DNA from: Eutrophocola sp965662685
GTDB lineage: Bacteria; Pseudomonadota; Gammaproteobacteria; Pseudomonadales; Pseudohongiellaceae
Direction: 5' to 3'
Length of the DNA stretch: 64,000 bases
Assembly: GCA_965662685.1 (NCBI GenBank)
Contig: CBFIIQ010000012.1
Coordinates: forward strand, 11,717 to 75,716
Position 1 is the first letter of the stretch, and each line of letters begins with the position of its first letter. Shown one piece after another: positions 8,750 to 17,194 of this stretch. The notes beneath the pieces are model-generated. The model searched no databases and was not told the origin of the DNA. It was given only the letters and a program-made list of their open reading frames with translations. The position numbers and the translations under genes were made by a program.

Positions 8750-9343
8750 TTACTGCCTGGGTTGATTTCCTGACCAACGGTTTACCAGGCCACTTTCCAG
8801 GCCAAACAAATCCAGTGCCCGTCCAACACTCTGCTGAACCATGTCATCAAGTGTTAAGGGCCGGGTGTAAAATGCAGGCACCGGTGGATTAATGATGGCG
8901 CCCATATTGGTCACTTTGAGCATGCTCTCAAGATGACCGGCATGTAATGGTGTTTCCCTCACCATTAATACCAGTTTTCGACGTTCCTTCAACACTACAT
9001 CTGCGGCTCTGCTTAACAGTGATGATGTCACTCCGGTAGCTATTTCAGAGAGTGTTTTGATGGAGCAGGGCGCAACCAGCATACCGAGGGTCTGATAACT
9101 ACCGCTGGAAATACAGGCACCAATGTCGGCATTGGCATAATGATGATCTGCCAGGTCAAGTAGCTCATTGATGGTGACTGAGCTTTCCTGACTCAGGGTA
9201 ACCTTGGCAGACTTGCTTACTACCAGGTGAGTTTCTATATCCAGTTTACGAAGAGTTTTTAATGCTTCTATTCCGTAAACGATGCCGGAGGCTCCGCTGA
9301 TACCGACAATAATCCTGGGTTTGCTGGTGGGGGGCTTACTCAT
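8750..9343 (-). CDS. ubiX: Flavin prenyltransferase UbiX
   Basis: 197 aa. It attaches dimethylallyl phosphate to FMN, making the prenylated FMN used by UbiD decarboxylases in ubiquinone synthesis. The N-terminal RIIVGISGASGIVYGIEALK flavin loop, the CSIKTLSEIATG segment and the VLKERRKLVLMVRETPLHAGHL region are diagnostic. No ubiD is in the window. It is convergent with rpmG. Confidence 0.95.
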   Translation of the reverse strand: MSKPPTSKPRIIVGISGASGIVYGIEALKTLRKLDIETHLVVSKSAKVTLSQESSVTINELLDLADHHYANADIGACISSGSYQTLGMLVAPCSIKTLSEIATGVTSSLLSRAADVVLKERRKLVLMVRETPLHAGHLESMLKVTNMGAIINPPVPAFYTRPLTLDDMVQQSVGRALDLFGLESGLVNRWSGNQPRQ

Positions 9344-9451
9344 TCGATTGACCTGTAGAGGGTGATGGCTGTTATTGTAGCCACTGCAGGGGATGCTTCC
9401 AATGGCTTTATCCGTCTCGTCTCTATATGAGCGATATCTGCCCGGGTTTGA

Positions 9452-9760
9452 TTAATTGTTTATTGGTGGCTCGCGCGCAACAAGAGGCGCATTAAGCAAA
9501 TATCTGTCAATGCAGACTATCAAGGCAGGAAACGTCCCGAGGAGAAAAAATGACATGCCGGCCATGATTGCCAGGCCTATAAATACCCAGGTCATGATCA
9601 TCCATGCGGTCAACATCGTCAGGCCATGAATAATGGGAACATAACTTTGTTTCTTGCATTCCGGGCAATATGCGGGGGAAAAAGAGACAGAAAAAATTTT
9701 CTGGTAGCTTGATATCTTTTCCTTGTGACAATGTGGACATTGATAAAGTTTTTTTGCCAT
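9452..9760 (-). CDS. Small zinc-ribbon membrane protein
   Basis: 102 aa. The N-terminus has two Cys pairs (CPHC at about residue 8 and CPEC at about 32), typical of a zinc ribbon. They are followed by one long or two closely spaced hydrophobic segments (about 44-66 and 68-88). I do not recognise a named family. It stands alone between ubiX and a divergent cytochrome gene. Confidence 0.6.
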   Translation of the reverse strand: MAKKLYQCPHCHKEKISSYQKIFSVSFSPAYCPECKKQSYVPIIHGLTMLTAWMIMTWVFIGLAIMAGMSFFLLGTFPALIVCIDRYLLNAPLVAREPPINN

Positions 9761-9907
9761 CGTGTGCTTTAGCTATCCTGTTAATTCAAGGTAAAGGTAT
9801 CACGTGAAGCGTCTATTTTTAAATCCATCATCAGGTTGATTCAGGTCAAAATTTGAAAAACAAATAATGTGATACTGAAGGGCTGTTTCAACAGAAGGAG
9901 CTTCTCA

Positions 9908-10459
9908 ATGAAAGCTAGTTTAAATTTAACATTCAGCAATGGTCTGAAAAAGGTCGCAATACTGTTTATCACAGGGATTGCTGTGAGTATTTCCTATTCT
10001 GCATCTCTTGTTGCACACCCCGATGAAAGTGATATTCCGGTACCTGTAAGTATCAACGCCCTTATGGTGACACTGATTGATCACTCGGCTCATTACGTCT
10101 GGGATTACGCTGCATTGGAACGGGAAATTTCCGACGATGAATGGCGTACCATTGAATATTATGCAATCCAGCTTGCCGGCTCAGGCCCGCTAATAACTCT
10201 GGGCGGGGCAGGCAGTATGGATGATACCTGGGCTGCCACCGATTCCTGGGTGAGCTATTCGCGCACCATGACCAATGCTGCAATGCTTGCACTGGATGCG
10301 GCCAGGAACAAGGATAAAGCCTTACTGGCGAGCACAGGGGACGTTCTTGTTGCGAGTTGCGAGGGTTGCCATAATGCTTTCAAACCAGGGGTTCCAACGG
10401 AGGGTATTATGCATGCCCCTGATTATGATTATCTGTACCACCTGTTCGAAAGAAAATAA
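9908..10459 (+). CDS. Exported c-type cytochrome-like protein
   Basis: 183 aa from the ATG at 9908, chosen because AAGGAG lies 8 bases upstream; an upstream GTG at 9869 adds thirteen unlikely residues. A signal peptide (about 1-36, ending near SLVA-HPD) precedes a mostly helical domain. One heme-attachment motif, CEGCH, lies near the C-terminus (about residue 155). A single CxxCH close to the end of a helical protein resembles the cytochrome c' layout, but I cannot confirm the family. Probably a periplasmic electron carrier or ligand-binding cytochrome. Confidence 0.7.
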   Translation: MKASLNLTFSNGLKKVAILFITGIAVSISYSASLVAHPDESDIPVPVSINALMVTLIDHSAHYVWDYAALEREISDDEWRTIEYYAIQLAGSGPLITLGGAGSMDDTWAATDSWVSYSRTMTNAAMLALDAARNKDKALLASTGDVLVASCEGCHNAFKPGVPTEGIMHAPDYDYLYHLFERK

Positions 10460-10500
10460 TCGACCTTACCAACGTAACTACATTTAATCCATCAAAACCA

Positions 10501-10540
10501 GCGCTCTCATACATACATTATTATGAGGGCGCTTTTTTCT
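10501..10540 (+). terminator. Rho-independent terminator after the cytochrome gene
   Basis: GCGCTCTCAT (10501-10510) pairs with ATGAGGGCGC (10523-10532), with one G-U pair, followed directly by TTTTTTCTT. It lies about 40 bases after the stop. Read on the minus strand, it may also serve weakly for the M48 protease gene. Confidence 0.8.
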
Positions 10541-10603
10541 TCACAATGACATCTTGTTGACCTGTTAAATCAAGAGGTTATAGCGGTATAAGGCGTCAGT
10601 TGC

Positions 10604-12043
10604 CTAGTTGACTATTTTCACCCACTGACCGGCATCAGGTTCGCCAAATGGATAGTCACCGTTCAATAATCTCAGCATATCCTCCTGATGTTCGGTGAGT
10701 CGGGTCTGCCGTGCCAGATCTGCGTAAGTGATTTTGCCATCAGCCTGGATATAGCTGATCTGAACCGGATTGGCAAACAGGGCTTCATTTCGGGCTATTG
10801 GCCGGAAACTTCGAACCGATTCCATCAACACTTCATCACTGATTCCTTCTCCGGCTTTTGCCGTCAGAATGAAAGCGCGTGGGCCATAGTAAAGTACAGC
10901 AACCCGTTCGCTGTTTTCAGGGTTGATGCCGGTAAAACCGCTTAAGCCAAATTGAGACAGCGCTTCGGACTGTTGCAGGTTTTCTATGCCCAGGTTTTCG
11001 CGAATAAATAAACGGGGCTCCTTAGACTGCTGTAAACGCTGCGCTTCCACCTTTATCATGCTGTTACCGTCAATACTTGCACTTGTCATGGTGGTGGTTG
11101 TTTCCTGTTTCGACCAGCCTTCTGGCAGCAGCAAGGTATAATTGAACAGGGATTGATAATAACGATTCCGCTGATCGCCACCAGCGGCATTTTGCGGGCT
11201 GGGGCCAACGATCAGCCCCGTAATCTGCTCACGAAACACGACAGGGTCTTCCTCGCTTTCCTGCAGCTCTGAAAGCTCGCCGGCCTTTCCGACAACTTCC
11301 TGAAGGCGGGTATCGTTGCGTGGATGAGAAGCAAACAGACCATGGTAACTTACCGCCGTTCTGTTTGATGTTCTCTTGGTAAAGTCCTCATGATTTTTGA
11401 GTACCTCAATCACCTGTACCATGGCTAAAGGGTTGTAACCGGCTTTGGAAAGGTATTCGGCGCCGAGACTGTCCGCCTCCAGTTCCATATCACGTCCGTA
11501 GCCACTAATTAAGGCGCCACTGATCAAACTGGTGGTCTCACGCATATCAACGCCGGTAGCGAAAATGAGAGCGATGGAAGCCGCATTGGCTGACCTGGCA
11601 GCAGTCTGTTGCCGAACCGCATGGCGAGCAGTGACATGACCGATTTCATGACCTAGTACAGCAGCCAGCTGAGCTTCCGAGTTGAGATAGGTGAGCAGGC
11701 CACGGTTTACATAAACAAAACCGCCGGGCAGAGCAAAGGCGTTTATATCGGGGCTGTCGATAATGGTAAATACATAATCGAGTTCTGGCCGGTGAGATAC
11801 TGCAGCCATCTTTTGACCGATTTTTTCGACGTAAGCCTGTAGCTCCGGATCCTGATATATCGGGTTTTGCTGCAACATCTCTGCGTGCAGTTCCCGTCCT
11901 TTTTCAAGTTCGGCTGATTCAGACATCAGCACAAAATTAGCGCCGCCCGTGGGGTTGCCGGCACAGGCAGAGAGAATAAAGGCCATGGCGATGATCAGAG
12001 AGCTGCGACCTGTCAATGTAAGTGATTTATATAAGCTGTCCAT
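10604..12043 (-). CDS. M48 family metalloprotease lipoprotein
   Basis: 479 aa. A lipoprotein signal ends in LSAC with Cys27. The zinc site HEIGH is at residues 132-136, and the third ligand region ELEADSLGAEYL follows about 55 residues later. This is the BepA/LoiP-like periplasmic M48 peptidase class acting in outer-membrane quality control. The C-terminal half (about 290-479) lacks obvious TPRs and carries a PASTA-unrelated domain I cannot name. It is the last gene of the minus-strand run that includes the VWA/ExbB locus, 63 bases after the preceding lipoprotein gene. Confidence 0.88.
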   Translation of the reverse strand: MDSLYKSLTLTGRSSLIIAMAFILSACAGNPTGGANFVLMSESAELEKGRELHAEMLQQNPIYQDPELQAYVEKIGQKMAAVSHRPELDYVFTIIDSPDINAFALPGGFVYVNRGLLTYLNSEAQLAAVLGHEIGHVTARHAVRQQTAARSANAASIALIFATGVDMRETTSLISGALISGYGRDMELEADSLGAEYLSKAGYNPLAMVQVIEVLKNHEDFTKRTSNRTAVSYHGLFASHPRNDTRLQEVVGKAGELSELQESEEDPVVFREQITGLIVGPSPQNAAGGDQRNRYYQSLFNYTLLLPEGWSKQETTTTMTSASIDGNSMIKVEAQRLQQSKEPRLFIRENLGIENLQQSEALSQFGLSGFTGINPENSERVAVLYYGPRAFILTAKAGEGISDEVLMESVRSFRPIARNEALFANPVQISYIQADGKITYADLARQTRLTEHQEDMLRLLNGDYPFGEPDAGQWVKIVN

Positions 12044-12106
12044 AACCAGATTCTATCGATAAAGAGCTTAATAAAGGATTAACTGACCTGTGCACAACAA
12101 GCAGGA

Positions 12107-12826
12107 TCAGGTGCCGTTAATAAATTGTTTTAGTTGATTACCCAGACCATTGCAGGCATTCGCCTCAACCCTGGCGATTAACGGGATGGGAATTACCACT
12201 GCCGGCATATAGGACTGGCCATTGGCATCGGTACTTATTGAGCCAACACTGCTTTGGCTATCCAGATGCCATATTTCTGCTTCAAAGTTGGAATCATCCT
12301 GCCAGGTGCCAAATCCGAAACAGCCACCGCCACCCGGGCCAATGGTGCAGGAAATGGAACCGGACTGTTCTGAGCGTTCTGTAACGCCATCCAGCCAGAC
12401 GATATATTCGATGCCAAATTCTTCGAGCCTTTCTGCTGCTACATCCATAGACATCAGTTGTTCCAGATGACCGGTTCGCATGGGTGCGGTGCGTGGCTCA
12501 AAAAATGGAAACATGGCATCGAGGAACTCCTGTTCATCAACCACGGTAATTGAATTGTCGCCACGAGAGACAACATCAGCAACACAACCGACAAAACTTT
12601 GTTCGGTTTCATAATTATTATTTTGACGCCTTCCCAGAATAACAATGGTTTCGTCGACATTGTTAATCGAAGTTGAACTTTGCCGAAATTCATCAATTTC
12701 AGTTGTGGTACAACTGCAAAGAAAAAGCAGGGCCGGTATTACAAAAGCCGTTATGGAAAATTTCTTGTTGTCGAACAATGTAAGCTGTTTCATCTTGGAG
12801 TCTCTGGATACGGCTTTACCCATCAA
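12107..12826 (-). CDS. Putative lipoprotein of unknown function
   Basis: 239 aa. A lipobox FLCSC lies near residues 35-39 from the ATG at 12826; an alternative ATG at 12793 gives a tidier 28-residue signal, and no strong ribosome site separates the two. The mature part contains FFEPRTAPMRT, YIVWLDG and a Gly-rich GPGGGGCFGFGTW segment with several Cys that could form disulfides. I recognise no domain. It sits between another lipoprotein gene (40 bases upstream) and the M48 protease gene. Confidence 0.65.
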   Translation of the reverse strand: MMGKAVSRDSKMKQLTLFDNKKFSITAFVIPALLFLCSCTTTEIDEFRQSSTSINNVDETIVILGRRQNNNYETEQSFVGCVADVVSRGDNSITVVDEQEFLDAMFPFFEPRTAPMRTGHLEQLMSMDVAAERLEEFGIEYIVWLDGVTERSEQSGSISCTIGPGGGGCFGFGTWQDDSNFEAEIWHLDSQSSVGSISTDANGQSYMPAVVIPIPLIARVEANACNGLGNQLKQFINGT

Positions 12827-12866
12827 TTATTGCCGATATTGCCGATTACTTAATAATTATCAAACT

Positions 12867-13547
12867 TTACTCTTCCGTAATATTTTGAGAACGCAGCCAC
12901 TCATTAATTTCAGGAATACTGCTGAAACCCAGTGTAAAACTTGCCGCCAGGTCACGCAGGGCTACATTGGCAGCATCGTTGACACCCGCATCCACCGACT
13001 GAAATGTTTCTTCAGGTGATTTGCCGTATGCCGTCATCACCCAGTCAGCAATATAGTCGCCATTGGACTGGGCCAGCCTCATATTATATTTAACCCATAT
13101 TTCATAAACATTGAGACGGGTTTTTTGCGGCAGGCCAACCTGGAATTCCTCGATGGCAGGAACAAATACTGCATCGATTTCACTCATCCCTGTTGCGCTT
13201 TCCAGGCTATCCAGCTGCACCACCTGTTCAAATACTGCCGGTAGCATGGTATTAAAAAGTTCAATCTGGGAAGCGCCGGAATTGATGATGTACTGATCAT
13301 CACCGGTATTATCATTTATCTCAATGAAGCTGTGATTAATAAAATCTTCATCGTAGTAAACGCCTACTGTCAGTGGCAGCTTTTGCACCAATGGCGCAGG
13401 GAAAGTACCCTCAATATTAATGGTTGCCGCTGAACAGGCTGTCAGCAACAGTATCATGGCAATCAGACTGCACTTGATCGCGGTCTGCTTTCCACAAGCT
13501 GGAATCTGAAACACCTTAAGGTGTATTAATTGCATCATTTGCTTCAT
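12867..13547 (-). CDS. Putative lipoprotein of unknown function
   Basis: 226 aa. A long N-terminus precedes a lipobox LTAC (Cys at about residue 38). The mature domain starts with INIEGTFPAPLVQKLPLTVG and has mixed alpha/beta character, with the segment VGVYYDEDF and a C-terminal Ala-rich helix. No family could be assigned. It lies 97 bases behind the second VWA gene and just before another lipoprotein gene, so it may work with the VWA/ExbB locus. Confidence 0.65.
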   Translation of the reverse strand: MKQMMQLIHLKVFQIPACGKQTAIKCSLIAMILLLTACSAATINIEGTFPAPLVQKLPLTVGVYYDEDFINHSFIEINDNTGDDQYIINSGASQIELFNTMLPAVFEQVVQLDSLESATGMSEIDAVFVPAIEEFQVGLPQKTRLNVYEIWVKYNMRLAQSNGDYIADWVMTAYGKSPEETFQSVDAGVNDAANVALRDLAASFTLGFSSIPEINEWLRSQNITEE

Positions 13548-13644
13548 TTGCTATTGCCCGAGGATATAAAGGGTTTTTGTCCGGGGCTACATAGTTTACT
13601 CCAGTTTGTGTTTTCATCAACATGCCGTATTCAGGCATGATTTC

Positions 13645-14646
13645 CTAGTAAAAATCATTAAGACCAACAAAAGTACCGCCGTTTTTGCGCGCCAACTCAC
13701 GCAGCAGGGTAGCAAAGCGGATACCGGTAGACTGGTAGCGGTCTGGCTGTGAAAAATATACGGGAAAGCCAATGCCATGGATTCTTACCAGACGATTTCC
13801 TTCGCTGTCTTCAACATTGATTCTATCTACGGTCTCGATCACATTTCGAATTGAACCACTGCCGGGCGGAAATTCATCACCAAGCACATAAATACTGATC
13901 TTTTTACTCGGATCATAGAAATTGCGAATAGCCGCGGTTATCCCTTCCACGGGACTTGAATTACTGAAGGGGTTCCAGGTGCGCAGACGCTGCAGGATAG
14001 CTTGTCGGCGAGCCGGCGTATCCGGGATCCAGTCACCACGAAAACTGGAAAACAGGTATTCTCCCATGTCATTCATTACCTGGATTCCTTTAACTTCGGG
14101 ATAGATGTCCAGGGTGTCTACCATCACTTCCAGCATACGCGACCAGCTGTAGTTGAACATACTGCCTGAGGTGTCGATGATAAAAATAATGTATTCGCTG
14201 TCTACGGGGACACCCCCCACTGATTCGTTGAGTTGTAACTGGTCCATATTATTTTGCAGGCGCCGCATCTCGTCAGTCAGTTGCTGCCGTGCAAGGGCCA
14301 TTTGGCCTTGCAGGATATCGTCCTCGGTAGATTGCTGGCTGGTTGTATTGAACTCGCCATTGAGGATGGAGAGCTCCCGGCGCAGGCGCGCAATCCGTTC
14401 GTCATACTGAGAGATTTGTTCATGTTTGGCAGTAAGTTCGCGATTGAGAATATTGGTTTCACCACGGATCTCGAATAGCTGACGTTGCAATTCAAGTACA
14501 CTGCCTTCTGCTGGCGTATCGGATATTTCAAGCGTTGTCGGTGTAGATGACTTGGTAATCATGATCAGCAGAATGATTGCACCAAACCCGCAGGACATTA
14601 CGTCCAGGAAGGAGACATTAAATGTTTCAGTTGTTCGACTTGCCAC
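13645..14646 (-). CDS. Membrane-anchored VWA protein with ExbD-like helix (second copy)
   Basis: 333 aa. A short cytoplasmic N-terminus leads into one transmembrane helix (about 12-31) starting SFLDVMSCGFGA, then a coiled coil (about 50-140), then a von Willebrand A domain from about residue 151 with the metal (MIDAS) motif DTSGS at 158-162. Asp15 in F-L-D-V-M aligns with the functional Asp of ExbD (PFIDVM) and TolR (PLLDVL). The VWA domain should be periplasmic. It resembles the preceding gene in layout but is shorter. Gap to that gene is 106 bases. The motor role is inferred. Confidence 0.85.
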   Translation of the reverse strand: MASRTTETFNVSFLDVMSCGFGAIILLIMITKSSTPTTLEISDTPAEGSVLELQRQLFEIRGETNILNRELTAKHEQISQYDERIARLRRELSILNGEFNTTSQQSTEDDILQGQMALARQQLTDEMRRLQNNMDQLQLNESVGGVPVDSEYIIFIIDTSGSMFNYSWSRMLEVMVDTLDIYPEVKGIQVMNDMGEYLFSSFRGDWIPDTPARRQAILQRLRTWNPFSNSSPVEGITAAIRNFYDPSKKISIYVLGDEFPPGSGSIRNVIETVDRINVEDSEGNRLVRIHGIGFPVYFSQPDRYQSTGIRFATLLRELARKNGGTFVGLNDFY

Positions 14647-14752
14647 TATTTAGCCTTGTTACCCTTGTTTGCCATAATTGCTTTTATGTTATTTAAGTTT
14701 ATTCCTGCCCTGCAGGAGCGCATGATTTGCTGTTGTTATGCCCTTGCCTGTT

Positions 14753-15877
14753 TTATGGCCAGTCACTGGAAGGGCTTAGAAAAGAGCCCCCGGTTGAAAC
14801 CGCAAGTTTCCAGTAAAGTGATGCGGCCATGGGATCACCTTCAAGTGGTGCCAGAACTATATTGACCGGAATTCCGGGTGGTAATTTCCCTACGGCACCA
14901 AGAAAAAGCTCTTCGCGCTCCCTGCCTGATACCGTGTTCTGGTTACCATCAGGTCTGCGAGTAAAAAGACCGCCTTCCCTGCTGCCCAGTGTAGGCAGAC
15001 CATCGGTAATCAAATAAATATTGTCGGGTAAAGGGTTCATGGCGGCGACGGCCTGGAACACATTCTCCAGATTAGTGCCGTTTTCGGGGATAATTTGATT
15101 AATCCTTGAAACAGCATCGGAAAGCTGGGCTTCATCAGCCACCTCCAGCCAGTTGCCGTTAGTACCCGGAATCAAAGGCTGAACTTGTTCATTAAAGGTA
15201 TAAATCTGATATTGACTGGGTGGTGGAAGCTGGGTTGTAAGCCAGTCCACTACCTTGCGCACCCCAACCCATTTGTCTGAAGCAATCCTTGTTTCTTCTG
15301 ACATGTTACGACGTCGAATAATATTAACAATGGTGTTGTCCAGCATGCTGGCAGAGGTATCTACCAATACAAGAATGCGACTGCCACCGAGAATCAGACC
15401 AGTGAGATACTGACGGTTACCATCGCCCACATAAGGCCTGATGAAATTACCGCTGAAGGAATCCTGTGCCGCTTTAAGTCTCTCGAGTTCTTCCTCAAGG
15501 GTCTGGATATCAGACTTTAATTTTTCAACACTTTCTTTCTTTGCCAGTGTGGTGTTTTCAAGCTGGGCCAGCTCTTCAAGAAAGGTATCAATTTCCTCCT
15601 GGATAGAGCGGGCCAGACCCTGTGCCTCAACCATCTGGAAATCTACATCTGAAATAGTATTACGTATCCTGACCAGGTTTTCCTGCCCCTCGGTTATTTC
15701 TTCATTCAGCAGATTGATCTCGGCGGCCAGTTCGGGATTGTTTTCAGTATTCTGAACACTGGAGTGATCGAGGATAAGAAAAATAAGTACTACTGCACCA
15801 AAGCCACAGGACATGACATCCAGAAAAGACAGGCTGACAGGATTGAATTCACGTTTGGCGGCTTTGCTTTGTGCCAT
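14753..15877 (-). CDS. Membrane-anchored VWA protein with ExbD-like helix (first copy)
   Basis: 374 aa. One transmembrane helix (about 17-36) starts LSFLDVMSCGFGAVVLIFLI, with Asp20 in the ExbD-like F-L-D-V-M signature. A coiled coil (about 45-140) follows, then a VWA domain from about residue 165 with MIDAS DTSAS at 173-177 and a later YLITDGLPTLG strand typical of VWA. The N-terminal signature is nearly identical to that of the next gene, but the VWA parts differ, so the two could form a heterodimer. The start is 3 bases after the stop of the upstream actin-like gene. Confidence 0.85.
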   Translation of the reverse strand: MAQSKAAKREFNPVSLSFLDVMSCGFGAVVLIFLILDHSSVQNTENNPELAAEINLLNEEITEGQENLVRIRNTISDVDFQMVEAQGLARSIQEEIDTFLEELAQLENTTLAKKESVEKLKSDIQTLEEELERLKAAQDSFSGNFIRPYVGDGNRQYLTGLILGGSRILVLVDTSASMLDNTIVNIIRRRNMSEETRIASDKWVGVRKVVDWLTTQLPPPSQYQIYTFNEQVQPLIPGTNGNWLEVADEAQLSDAVSRINQIIPENGTNLENVFQAVAAMNPLPDNIYLITDGLPTLGSREGGLFTRRPDGNQNTVSGREREELFLGAVGKLPPGIPVNIVLAPLEGDPMAASLYWKLAVSTGGSFLSPSSDWP

Positions 15878-15880
15878 AGC

Positions 15881-17194
15881 CTATTCCACCTGAATAAGCT
15901 GTAGTGGCGCTTTTGCGCCTGGCAAATTAATCATATCGCCGAGCTTAACAGCGGTAGATGTAGCGGTACTGGCGCCATTAACTTGTATGGCGTGGGAGCC
16001 ACTATTTTCAAGTTCAACATGCTCATCCTTAATAGAAAATGTTAGTACTCCACTTTCGCCTGCTTCCAGGTAGATAGCACTATTATTATCTTTATCGCTG
16101 GCTGGACCGTATTGAAAAGATACCGGCAGGGAATAGGCGCGATGATTAATGAGGATATGGGTAGGCATAGTGCCGGATTGTGTTTTTCTGGCTGGAGCCG
16201 GTTTCTGTTTACCCTGAGGCAGACTTGCGGTAAAGCTCAATGAGCCGGGGTCGCCCTTGATATGATCAAGATGAGACAGACAGTTTTCAATTACCATGGC
16301 ATCCCTGACTGCAGTAATATTTTTCAGATACAAGGACACGCCGGGTAAGCTTGCATCAGATTCCGGTAAATGCAGGTCATAATTATTGCCGGCAATCGCT
16401 TCCAGCTCGGAATTTATACGAGAAAATATATTCCTGACTCTTTGTTCAAAATGCCCCCGATTAATCTTTGCCTGATAGACGGAACCCTTGTTATTAATTT
16501 CCATCAGGATTTCATTATCTTGAAGTGAGCGTGCCAGCCAGTCTTCCAGCTGGTTATAGACATACTGCTCGGTTTCCGCATTATGATGCGGGTCAAAGCG
16601 GCTTTGCTTGATAAATTCATCGGTCACCATGTTGACCCAGCTATCATGCAGAGCTATCAGACCTGTTCCTGGAATCTGTATTACTTTATCCCGGGTTGGC
16701 TTGTTGTCCTGCAAAGAGAAGGTAGTCAGCACCGTCTGGTGTAACTGAATATCGAGATAAACGGTCATGGCAGGATTGTCCGCGTCACCAGTCATTAACA
16801 GTGGCATATCCACAAGACCCACGGCATCAAATTCGCAGGACTGAACCAGCCCAAGCAGGATGGAAAGCTGGTTGCGGTTATAGTTACTGGGAACAGAAAA
16901 TATGACTTCATCTTTCAGGGCATGATGATGGGCAATGTCATTCAGGTGAGCAAACGCAAGGTCGGCCTGATGACGAAAGTGATTATTGCTGTTGACCAGT
17001 GGATCAAGACTGAGTTGAGACCAGAACTGGGAAAACGTATGGCGCGGATGTAGCCGTGCAGTTTTTCGCGCGTCTTCCCCGAATACTGGATTTTTGTCAG
17101 CAATATTGGCGAAACCGGGACTCTGTATAAGAATTTCATCCTGGTTACGCAGGCAGATATTGCGGTCATTTAACTCAATGATATGCACACTCAC
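15881..17194 (-). CDS. Degenerate Hsp70/actin-like protein with FHA-like C-terminus
   Basis: 437 aa, no signal peptide, probably cytoplasmic. The region VIFSVPSNYNRNQLSILLGL (about 102-121) followed by VGLVDMPLLM resembles the Hsp70/actin-ATPase subdomain, and QSRFDPHHNAETEQ the matching later loop. The phosphate-binding glycines of active Hsp70s (DxGxGTxD type) are not visible, so ATPase activity is doubtful. The last ~90 residues form a beta-rich block (GESGVLTFSIKDEHVELEN, then VNGASTATSTAVKLGDMI) like an FHA domain. It overlaps the ExbB-like gene by 4 bases (ATGA) and may regulate that complex from inside the cell. The family call is moderate. Confidence 0.65.
   Translation of the reverse strand: MSVHIIELNDRNICLRNQDEILIQSPGFANIADKNPVFGEDARKTARLHPRHTFSQFWSQLSLDPLVNSNNHFRHQADLAFAHLNDIAHHHALKDEVIFSVPSNYNRNQLSILLGLVQSCEFDAVGLVDMPLLMTGDADNPAMTVYLDIQLHQTVLTTFSLQDNKPTRDKVIQIPGTGLIALHDSWVNMVTDEFIKQSRFDPHHNAETEQYVYNQLEDWLARSLQDNEILMEINNKGSVYQAKINRGHFEQRVRNIFSRINSELEAIAGNNYDLHLPESDASLPGVSLYLKNITAVRDAMVIENCLSHLDHIKGDPGSLSFTASLPQGKQKPAPARKTQSGTMPTHILINHRAYSLPVSFQYGPASDKDNNSAIYLEAGESGVLTFSIKDEHVELENSGSHAIQVNGASTATSTAVKLGDMINLPGAKAPLQLIQVE

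Noticed and set aside
9866..9880. Shared AATGTGATACTGAA word before the cytochrome gene and before pyrE (near 1069)
   Set aside because: Two occurrences with no symmetry or common spacing to a start; likely chance.
14656..14865. Small hydrophobic plus-strand open frame between the two VWA genes
   Set aside because: It overlaps the end of the first VWA gene in antisense, and has no ribosome site.
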